From: Candidatus Pacearchaeota archaeon | GTDB lineage: Archaea > Nanoarchaeota > Nanoarchaeia > Pacearchaeales > GW2011-AR1 | Length of the DNA: 9,136 nt | Assembly: GCA_002690445.1 (NCBI GenBank) | Contig: NZER01000322.1 | Span: 1-9,136 of the forward strand | Reading direction: 5' to 3' | Shown here: positions 1-5,781 of the stretch, in pieces | Numbering within the stretch: the first letter of the stretch is position 1 | How the letters are laid out: the number at the start of each line of letters is the position of its first letter | Notes under the pieces: generated by a model | What the model was told of the DNA's origin: nothing | What the model saw: only the letters and a program-made list of their open reading frames with translations | Database searches by the model: none | Program-made: the position numbers and the translations under genes

Positions 1-116
1 AATTCCATATTCATAAGCTTGAAAGCCATATCCTGCTCAGCTCTATCCTTCCTCTCCTTATGAGTATAGATTCTATCTAAAGCTACTAATATATCTGATG
101 GTTTTGTTCTTCCCAT
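1..116 (-). CDS. Unknown phage protein, N-terminal 38 codons only
   Basis: This gene starts at the ATG at 116-114 and continues past the left edge, so only its first 38 codons are visible. The peptide starts MGRTKPSDILVALDRIYTHK and continues with a run of charged residues (ERKDRAEQD) and then AFKLMNME. It is hydrophilic and looks helical, with no signal peptide or membrane segment. The start is well supported: an AAGGAAT Shine-Dalgarno sequence lies 6 nt upstream and shares bases with the TAA stop of the preceding gene, 11 nt away. It belongs to the same late structural block, so a virion or assembly role is possible. I do not recognise the family, and the fragment is too short to assign a function. 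Confidence 0.7.
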   Translation of the reverse strand, partial: MGRTKPSDILVALDRIYTHKERKDRAEQDMAFKLMNME

Positions 117-122
117 TGTTTT

Positions 123-129
123 ATTCCTT
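123..129 (-). promoter_or_regulatory. Shine-Dalgarno AAGGAAT embedded in upstream stop codon
   Basis: On the minus strand the upstream gene ends TAAGGAAT, so the last two bases of its TAA stop are the first two bases of the ribosome-binding site for the gene starting at 116. The spacing to ATG is 6 nt. A ribosome finishing the upstream gene would sit directly on this site, which suggests coupled translation. The same AAGGA core is used at 2014-2020 and 5788-5793. Confidence 0.65.
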
Positions 130-1009
130 ATAAAATATTTTCTAACATAGTATCTTTCTTTGAAAGCTCATCTATATCTTCCTGCATATCTTGAATTTCC
201 ATAGTCATACTTCCTGTTTCATCTTCCATTTTTCTACCGTATGCATCTACCTGAGTACCAGCAGTATGCTCCAAGCTTTTAGTACTTTGTGATAAACTTT
301 CCTGTACATTAGTAGTAGTTTTTGATACCATCTGTTCAGCATCACCAGTAGCCAGTCCCTTACCACGTTTAACAACATCAGCTGCTTTATCTGATAAATT
401 TTCCAAGGTATTACCAGCACCAGCTCTAATCTCACTTAACTTATTACCAACACCTTCCCAAATATTGTTTATATCTTTTACAGCACGCTCGCCTAATTGT
501 GTACGCTTAGCATTAATCTTATCTATACCTTCACTTATTTTTTGCATCTTAGCTTTGTTGGCTTCTCCTTGCTTATGAGCTCCATAAAGCATATCTCCAA
601 CCATCAGTGCAGTGCCTAATCCAGGCACTGCTGCATTTGCAGCTGCAAAAGCCATTTTTTTAACTCCACCTCCAGCTGCACCTGTTTCTCCAGCTGCAGT
701 ACCCATATCTTTGCCAGTCTGCAACATACTCATCATCATACTTGGATCAGCTTCCATTTGATACCTTCTTCTGCCACTTTCAGGATTAATATCACCAGAA
801 CCACCCATAGCCTTTAATAGATTTCCTTCTTCTTCTGGCTCTACAAGACCAAATCTTCTAATCTCATCTAAGACTAAAGCTTCTCCTAAATTTACTTCTG
901 ATACCTCACCACCAACCACCTCTACCTCAGTATCAGGAATCTTGAAAGCATCTAATAAAGATGGCTCTTTATAATTCTTACTGTCTATATATTGTTTGTT
1001 ATCTTGCAT
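128..1009 (-). CDS. Gly/Ala-rich helical phage protein, candidate internal virion/ejection protein
   Basis: This 293-residue protein, counted from the ATG at 1009-1007, is of unrecognised family. Residues 1-90 are acidic and mixed (EVEVVGGEVSEVNLGEAL), followed by a methionine-rich patch at 91-95. Residues 103-145 are rich in Gly and Ala and include a hydrophobic stretch (KKMAFAAANAAVPGLGTALM) that could insert into or bind a membrane. Residues 150-293 are amphipathic and probably coiled-coil. A Gly/Ala hydrophobic segment beside long helices, downstream of tail genes, recalls internal core or ejection proteins of short-tailed phages, but I see no family-specific motif. I prefer the start at 1009 because GAGGG lies 5 nt upstream. 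The longest reading frame starts at a GTG at 1078 and would overlap the upstream gene by 80 nt. With the start at 1009 the overlap is 11 nt. The ATG at 1012 is possible but only 2 nt from the GAGGG. A virion-associated role is inference. Confidence 0.8.
   Translation of the reverse strand: MQDNKQYIDSKNYKEPSLLDAFKIPDTEVEVVGGEVSEVNLGEALVLDEIRRFGLVEPEEEGNLLKAMGGSGDINPESGRRRYQMEADPSMMMSMLQTGKDMGTAAGETGAAGGGVKKMAFAAANAAVPGLGTALMVGDMLYGAHKQGEANKAKMQKISEGIDKINAKRTQLGERAVKDINNIWEGVGNKLSEIRAGAGNTLENLSDKAADVVKRGKGLATGDAEQMVSKTTTNVQESLSQSTKSLEHTAGTQVDAYGRKMEDETGSMTMEIQDMQEDIDELSKKDTMLENIL
609..631. repeat. Perfect 9-bp inverted repeat, 5-nt loop
   Basis: GCAGTGCCT at 609-617 and its exact reverse complement at 623-631 flank the loop AATCC. 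This is the longest G+C-rich perfect stem I noticed in the window. It lies inside a coding region (AAVPGLGTAL on the minus strand). No U-run follows it on the minus strand, so it is not a sense-strand intrinsic terminator. Confidence 0.7.
633..661 (+). repeat. 14-bp palindrome followed by T7 on the plus strand
   Basis: TTTGCAGCTGCAAA at 636-649 is a perfect palindrome. It extends by two more pairs (633-634 with 651-652) across one mismatch. Two bases later comes a run of seven T at 655-661. In the plus direction this looks like a weak intrinsic terminator antisense to the gene. The coding strand reads KKMAFAAANA here, and AAA and GCA/GCT codons alone could produce it, so a regulatory role is only a possibility. 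Confidence 0.35.
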
Positions 1010-2009
1010 CATAACCCTCATCTTCGTTATTAAATAGGAAGTCAGTCCACTTTGACCTACCTCCTGCATCTTCATCACCTTTATTCCACCAAGTATTACT
1101 ACTCTTCATAGTCTGCAATTCTTTAGAGGAGACTTCTTCTAATTTATTTAAAGCCTCTGTATTTTTAATATTCTCTAACCTAATTCTTTCCTCTTCCTGA
1201 GCCTTTTTATCTGCTTCCACTTTAGCATCAAACTCTTGCTGCTTCTTTCTCTGTATATCTAAAAGATTTTTCATCTCATCTTCTTTGGCTTTATTACTAA
1301 GAATATTAGTTTCTTGTAACTCATGAGCTTCCTGAATTTCACCTTCCCAATCATATAATTCACCTTCTGCAAAAGACCCTATAACAGGTCGATTTGCAGC
1401 AGTCTTCCAACCTTCTAACTTATTACCAAGATAATCAATTTCATTTGGCTTTACTTCTAAAGAAGACTCTTGATATTTAGCAGATCCTATCCATTCTCCA
1501 TCTACCTTCATAGAAGCCCTGGGATCACCCTTAACAGTCTGTATTCTCTTATTATCTTTAGGCAATTCAGGATCTTCATCAGAAAAATAACTTTCCCCTT
1601 CAACAACAGATACATTAGGAGCAACAGGCGTATCAGGAAGATCATATTTATATCCCGTCTTAATATTACCATCCTTTGTAGATACAAAATCAGAGATACC
1701 TTTATCTGTATACTTCCCAAAGTTTTGCATATTCGTTAGTTCAGCAGGAGATATTTTATAACGCTGACCATCCTCCTGTCTACCATAAAAAGACTTAGTA
1801 TCCTCATCATAAGTAAGACCTTCACTAGTACCAAATTCTTCTAAAGCTGTCTGTGTAGCCTTGCCTTCTTGATGCTTTTGCCATAAAGATATACCTTCAC
1901 CAAGAGTATCTAAACCTTCCTCCCATTGTCGCTGTCTTTCATACTCAGCTCTACCAATTCTTTTTACTGCCTTATCTGTATATCCTCTTATTTGACGCCA
2001 ATTACTCAT
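999..2009 (-). CDS. Hydrophilic coiled-coil phage protein of unknown function
   Basis: This 336-residue protein has no family I recognise. The N-terminus (MSNWRQIRGYTDKAVKRIGR, then AEYERQRQWEEGL) is a basic, amphipathic helix. Residues 50-220 are mixed polar sequence with many Asp, Glu, Lys, Tyr and Trp residues and short beta-like pieces. Residues about 222-304 are strongly helical and highly charged (DIQRKKQQEFDAKVEADKKA), a likely coiled coil. The C-terminus is acidic and aromatic (NTWWNKG, KWTDFLFNNEDEG). No signal peptide, membrane segment or catalytic motif is visible. It starts 22 nt after the tail fibre stop with AAGGAAT 4 nt upstream. Its end overlaps the next gene by about 11 nt. 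Its place between the fibre and the Gly/Ala-rich protein suggests a structural, scaffold or internal virion part rather than an enzyme. That function is inferred from context only. Confidence 0.82.
   Translation of the reverse strand: MSNWRQIRGYTDKAVKRIGRAEYERQRQWEEGLDTLGEGISLWQKHQEGKATQTALEEFGTSEGLTYDEDTKSFYGRQEDGQRYKISPAELTNMQNFGKYTDKGISDFVSTKDGNIKTGYKYDLPDTPVAPNVSVVEGESYFSDEDPELPKDNKRIQTVKGDPRASMKVDGEWIGSAKYQESSLEVKPNEIDYLGNKLEGWKTAANRPVIGSFAEGELYDWEGEIQEAHELQETNILSNKAKEDEMKNLLDIQRKKQQEFDAKVEADKKAQEEERIRLENIKNTEALNKLEEVSSKELQTMKSSNTWWNKGDEDAGGRSKWTDFLFNNEDEGYDAR
1015..1019 (-). promoter_or_regulatory. GAGGG ribosome-binding site deciding the start at 1009
   Basis: GAGGG lies 5 nt before the ATG at 1009-1007 and only 2 nt before the adjacent ATG at 1012-1010. 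It lies inside the 3' end of the upstream gene, whose TAA is at 1001-999. This supports a start at 1009 over the upstream GTG at 1078, which has only a weak AAGG placed too close to it. Confidence 0.55.
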
Positions 2010-2013
2010 AATT

Positions 2014-2020
2014 ATTCCTT
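2014..2020 (-). promoter_or_regulatory. Shine-Dalgarno AAGGAAT for the gene starting at 2009
   Basis: AAGGAAT lies 4 nt before the ATG at 2009-2007, within the 22-nt gap that follows the fibre stop codon (2034-2032). The gap is AT-rich and holds no hairpin plus U-run, so transcription probably continues through it. Confidence 0.6.
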
Positions 2021-2031
2021 AATTTATACAT

Positions 2032-5000
2032 TTAATGTCCTATAGCCATCCAATATGTTGCAGTAGTGGCATCATGACTTGCACTATAGGTAAACCCACT
2101 TGCAGACAGACCTGTTATCCTAGGTATTCCAGTGCCAGTATCTGATTTCCCAAAATATACTCCAAAACAAGCAGTACCAAATACTGGGTCGAAAGAGACG
2201 CTAGTATCTGCAGTTTCAGTTCCCCATTGGAACATAAATTCCCCTATCCTAACATATCCTTCTGCACCAGTATAATCATTAGATTCAAAAGTAGCATCAT
2301 CCTGAATTTCTCCACTAACATCTCCACCACTTACATTAGTAGCATTAGTAGCATTAGTAGCATTAGCAGGAGTTATATCGCCTGTTCCATTAAATGCAGT
2401 ACCACCAATATTTCTAGAAGTGAATCCATTAGGAAAATTTACCACGCCAGAAGCATTTCCAGTTAGCCAAGTAATAACATCAGTTGCACCAACTGGGTTT
2501 TGTCCTCCAGAAATAATAAGAGTGTCATCTGTACCTACAGCGGCAGCGGGACTATCTCCAATAATAACATTCCTTTTTCCTGTTGTTAGATTTGAACCAG
2601 CAGAATAGCCTATACATATATTATAATCTCCAGTCGTTAGTGCCTGTAAAGAGCTATGTCCAAATGCTATGTTATAAAGAGCTGTCCCTTCACGACTTGT
2701 TCCCCCGCAAGAACTATATCCTATGCCAATATTGCCAGTACCAAGATCATTCTGAGAGTATCCTATCATTGTATTTCTAGCAGAGCCTAAAGTTTGTATC
2801 ATACCGTCTATCTTCAGATTTGTAATAGTAAGATTTCCGCTAGAATCCATAGCAAAATTACCGCCAAGAGTCATAGTACCATCCCCACCATCAAGCACAA
2901 TCTTTGTTGTTGCATGATTTCCTACTGTAACTGTATCGCCAGTTATATCAAAAACTTCTGCACCCTCAGTATACATAGATATGGAATTATTCTCTATAAC
3001 AACCCTTTCATCCCCAATAGTTCCAGTAGTCCCCTGAAGTGTAATACTACCACCAGTAATAAGAGTATCAGCCCCATAAGTAGCTACAAGTCCACTATCT
3101 CCAGCACCATTTTTATACACCTGTAGCCCAGAAGAACTCATTTTGGCATATGTGCTAGTATGGTCTCCATAAATATAGACATCCCCACCGCTTGGAAGCC
3201 TAACAGTATTGATAACCGCACTACCTCCATCGGCATTCTTCCCAACAGATACACCGTCACTAGCTATATTTATATATTTTAATGGAGTAGATTCAGCACT
3301 ATATAAATCTATTTCATCAGCTATATGTGCGACTTTCTTAGCAGCACTGCTTACATTTGTATATACATCAAACCCAGTAGATACCATGCTTAGATAATCA
3401 TAAGTGCCTGATTGTATTGTTACAGCAGCACTATCAATATTTACAAAGTTTGTATTTGCACTTCCATATATCTTAACTCCAGAAGAAGAAATATTAATAG
3501 CATCTACATCTGTTGCAGTTGATAAATCTGCTCCAAATTGAATACTCCCATCATCCCATTTAGATACAATAGTGCTACCATTATCAGCATACATTGAAAT
3601 ATTGCCACCAGTAATATCCATCTTCTTATAAGAATTAGTGTCAGGGGCAACATCAAAAAATTCTATTGTATTAGCAGTAGCTTTAAGATATGTATCTTCA
3701 GATCCTTTTATAACTAGACCTCCACTACCAGCCTTTATATAATTAGTAGTGGATGGCCCCGCCCATAATCCATATTCATTAGTACCACCAGCAGTTAAAC
3801 CATCAAGCCTTCCCAGTCTAAGTTTAGTTGAAGCTTCACTAGTCCAATCAGCATAACTATTAAGGTCACCCTTCATATCTATAAATGGAGCATTAGTATC
3901 ATCAGATGTGAGATACATTACACTTTGTCTACTTGCATAAGTACTATCATCATAGTTGCCTATTCTTACAAATTCATCTCCAGCTACTGGAATAGCTGTA
4001 TTATCAAAAGCTGTCTCACTTCCTCCGCTTATATTACTAACAGTAGCTACATTGTTACTTACACTTGCAACTCTATATACCATTTTCTTTATAAGTCCAG
4101 TAACACCAGAAGATGCAGAACCTACTGCTACAAGAGCCCCAGGATTTACTTGCTGAGATAATATTATATCGCCAGCAACAAATGGACATGTATTCGCAAT
4201 AGCGGGTTCAAATGTTATAGTGCCATCATCATCGTCAGTTGCCAATCCACTCACACTCTCTACTTTAGCAGAAGATGTAATCAGAACATTGCCATTAGTA
4301 GCTCTTATTTGCTGTATTAAGAGCTCATATACACTTAGAGTGCCACGAATATTTAAATTATCAAATGTAGCATCTGCAGCAGTGCCATCATCTACTATCC
4401 ATCCATTGCCAGCAAAGCCAGATGCATAACTGCTAGAACCTATACTATCATTATCAGCTATAAGTATCTTACTTCCACTAGGAGTAACAGTTAGATAACC
4501 ATTAGTATCAGTTCCAAATGTAGTATCAGTTCCATCTGCAAAAGATAGTTTTAACTGATTAGTAGTACCAGATAGAACTTCCAAGGTAGTATCAGGGTCA
4601 GTAACCCCAATACCGACATTGCCAGCATCATCAATAGTCATTGCTGTTGCACGTGAGTTTATAGTACTACCTGAACTACCTGCATTAGCTGTCTTAAATA
4701 TTATAGCCCCACCAGCTCCAGAACCCTTACCCTGTCCACCCTGAAATGTAAGTGCACCGCCAGCTATATTATTAGTAGTACCAGCAGTAGTATCTCCAGC
4801 AGAAATAGTTAAGACTTTTCCTGCCGTATCATGAGCAGTTGCAGTTGGATAAATAACATTGCTTGCAAATAAAAGATCAACCTCGGAAGTAACAGTACCA
4901 TCACCATCATCTGTTAATATTTGGTTTGCAGAGCCACTAACACCGACAGGATGCAGGTCTGTTAAAACAAGAGTAGAATTAGATGCAGTAAGTCCAGTAG

Positions 5001-5781
5001 TTGCTTGAACACCAGCAAACAATGTTGCTACATCTGCTATAGCCTCTTTAGCATGAGTTCCAGTAGCACCTCCATCTAAAAATAATATATAATCACCATT
5101 GGCTATACCTGCTTCAGCAGCCTCTGTTAAATCAACATCAACAGTAGGACTAGCAGTTTCTCCACTATTATTTTGTAAATCAATTAATGCACCAGCGGTT
5201 AAAGTTGCTACATAATTACCTGCAGTATGGGTACCAAGCGTAATTAAATTATTCAAAGTTGTTGCTCCAGTTCCACCACGAGCTACTGATAAAGTCCCAG
5301 TTGTTCCGCCTACTATTGGCAATCCAGTTATATTAGTTGCTGTACCACTTGCTGGAGTACCTAAAGCTGGAGTTACAAATGTTGGAGAAGTACTGGTTGC
5401 TAATACTGTACCAGTTCCAGTAATAGCAGTAACATCAGAATGGGAAATTAATGTATGTGTTTGAGGATGGTGCTGATCTGCAGTTACTCCAGTTAAAGCT
5501 CCATGAGCAGAAGAAGAAGGACTTTCAAGCGAATCACCAGACGTACCACTACCTCCAATGACAGTTAAATTAACCACACTAGTATCACCAGAAGTAGAAG
5601 TTGCTGATGTATCAGTACTTAATTGAGTATATAATTTCTGTCCATCAATATTAGTTTCTTGATAAAGCTGCTTACCACTTTTAGTAATTGTAGTAGCACC
5701 ACTTTGTTTAGTACTGCCATCAGTCCTAACTTTTTTCTGAGGAGTAGTATGTAATGATCTTCTTTCGTCTTTACTTCTCAT
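2032..5781 (-). CDS. Large mosaic phage tail fibre with gp53-like C-terminal tip
   Basis: This 1249-residue protein probably forms the host-binding fibre of the tail. The N-terminus is basic and contains GKQLYQ and GQKLYTQ. It is followed by a His-rich segment (DQHHPQTHTLISHSD) and the fibre motifs SPTFVTPALGTPASG (about 130-150) and GGTGATTLNN (about 168). Residues 219-255 (GDYILFLDGGATG...ATLFAG) and 322-383 (LTISAG, TTNNIAGGALTF, GQGKGSGAGG) match modules I know from metagenomic phage fibres. GNVGIGVTDP follows near 388. Residues 477-665 resemble a tail-tip module (RGTLSVYELLIQQIRATNG, later GDEFVRIGN and YLTSDDTNAPFIDM). Degenerate beta repeats follow at 760-890, then an N-x-x-x-G array at 1003-1077. 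Residues 1170-1249 (EFMFQWG...YWMAIGH) match the end pattern of gp53-like fibre C-terminal domains. I see no S74 chaperone. The start ATG overlaps the upstream TAA by 1 nt (TAATG) with AAGGAT 6 nt upstream. The fibre call is strong; the exact receptor is unknown. Confidence 0.92.
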   Translation of the reverse strand: MRSKDERRSLHTTPQKKVRTDGSTKQSGATTITKSGKQLYQETNIDGQKLYTQLSTDTSATSTSGDTSVVNLTVIGGSGTSGDSLESPSSSAHGALTGVTADQHHPQTHTLISHSDVTAITGTGTVLATSTSPTFVTPALGTPASGTATNITGLPIVGGTTGTLSVARGGTGATTLNNLITLGTHTAGNYVATLTAGALIDLQNNSGETASPTVDVDLTEAAEAGIANGDYILFLDGGATGTHAKEAIADVATLFAGVQATTGLTASNSTLVLTDLHPVGVSGSANQILTDDGDGTVTSEVDLLFASNVIYPTATAHDTAGKVLTISAGDTTAGTTNNIAGGALTFQGGQGKGSGAGGAIIFKTANAGSSGSTINSRATAMTIDDAGNVGIGVTDPDTTLEVLSGTTNQLKLSFADGTDTTFGTDTNGYLTVTPSGSKILIADNDSIGSSSYASGFAGNGWIVDDGTAADATFDNLNIRGTLSVYELLIQQIRATNGNVLITSSAKVESVSGLATDDDDGTITFEPAIANTCPFVAGDIILSQQVNPGALVAVGSASSGVTGLIKKMVYRVASVSNNVATVSNISGGSETAFDNTAIPVAGDEFVRIGNYDDSTYASRQSVMYLTSDDTNAPFIDMKGDLNSYADWTSEASTKLRLGRLDGLTAGGTNEYGLWAGPSTTNYIKAGSGGLVIKGSEDTYLKATANTIEFFDVAPDTNSYKKMDITGGNISMYADNGSTIVSKWDDGSIQFGADLSTATDVDAINISSSGVKIYGSANTNFVNIDSAAVTIQSGTYDYLSMVSTGFDVYTNVSSAAKKVAHIADEIDLYSAESTPLKYINIASDGVSVGKNADGGSAVINTVRLPSGGDVYIYGDHTSTYAKMSSSGLQVYKNGAGDSGLVATYGADTLITGGSITLQGTTGTIGDERVVIENNSISMYTEGAEVFDITGDTVTVGNHATTKIVLDGGDGTMTLGGNFAMDSSGNLTITNLKIDGMIQTLGSARNTMIGYSQNDLGTGNIGIGYSSCGGTSREGTALYNIAFGHSSLQALTTGDYNICIGYSAGSNLTTGKRNVIIGDSPAAAVGTDDTLIISGGQNPVGATDVITWLTGNASGVVNFPNGFTSRNIGGTAFNGTGDITPANATNATNATNVSGGDVSGEIQDDATFESNDYTGAEGYVRIGEFMFQWGTETADTSVSFDPVFGTACFGVYFGKSDTGTGIPRITGLSASGFTYSASHDATTATYWMAIGH
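2035..2274 (-). other. gp53-like C-terminal fibre tip domain (residues about 1170-1249)
   Basis: The last 80 residues read EGYVRIGEFMFQWG, then a strand ending in VSFDPVF, then FGVYFG, then GLSASGFTYSA, and end with YWMAIGH. The order IxWG, FxxxF, GF, YW-x-A-I-G-[HY] at the extreme C-terminus is the usual layout of the gp53-like fibre tip, which is expected to contact the cell surface. The assignment comes from remembered motif order, not from a profile search. Confidence 0.7.
2333..2366. repeat. 9-bp tandem repeat encoding Ala-Thr-Asn triplets
   Basis: The plus strand has three almost exact 9-bp units of AGCATTAGT (2341-2349, 2350-2358 and the truncated 2359-2366), preceded by a diverged copy (ACATTAGT, 2333-2340). 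They encode the ATN-ATN-ATN run just before the fibre tip domain. Such in-frame triplet repeats are common linkers in phage fibres and may change copy number by slippage. Confidence 0.8.
2551..2775 (-). repeat. Five-copy N-x-x-[IF]-G-[YHD]-S protein repeat in the fibre
   Basis: Residues about 1003-1077 contain NTMIGYS, NIGIGYS, NIAFGHS, NICIGYS and NVIIGDS, with the conserved glycines at about 1007, 1021, 1041, 1058 and 1075. The spacing is 14-20 residues, mostly 17. This is the GN-x-A-x-G type of repeat seen in phage fibres and YadA-like heads, and it is expected to form a trimeric left-handed beta-roll. The structure is inferred from the pattern. Confidence 0.75.
3112..3501 (-). repeat. Degenerate 35-42-residue beta repeats in the fibre shaft
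   Basis: Residues about 760-890 contain four related segments: AINISSSGVKIYG, YLSMVSTGFDVYT, YINIASDGVSVGK and YAKMSSSGLQVYK. Their conserved glycines are near 768, 803, 843 and 885. The consensus is roughly Y-x-x-[IM]-x-S-x-G-[VFL]-x-[VI]-[YG]. The DNA is too diverged to show as a nucleotide repeat, so the units are old or selected only at protein level. They probably stack as beta strands in a trimeric shaft. Confidence 0.6.

Noticed and set aside
609..631. Intrinsic terminator for the minus-strand transcript
   Set aside because: The stem is strong but no U-run follows on the minus strand, and it lies in the middle of a gene.
1470..1739. Plus-strand open frame of 89 codons
   Set aside because: It lies antisense to the coiled-coil gene, has no convincing ribosome-binding site, and reads as a low-complexity Ile/Arg/Ser-rich peptide typical of an antisense shadow.
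2035..2600. Diversity-generating retroelement target at the fibre C-terminus
   Set aside because: There is no template-like second copy with A-specific differences, no reverse transcriptase in the window, and the domain looks gp53-like rather than C-type lectin.
2794..3126. Plus-strand open frame of 110 codons within the fibre gene
   Set aside because: Its Ser/Thr/Ile/Asn-rich composition is the reverse-strand image of the fibre's repeat codons, and it has no start signal.
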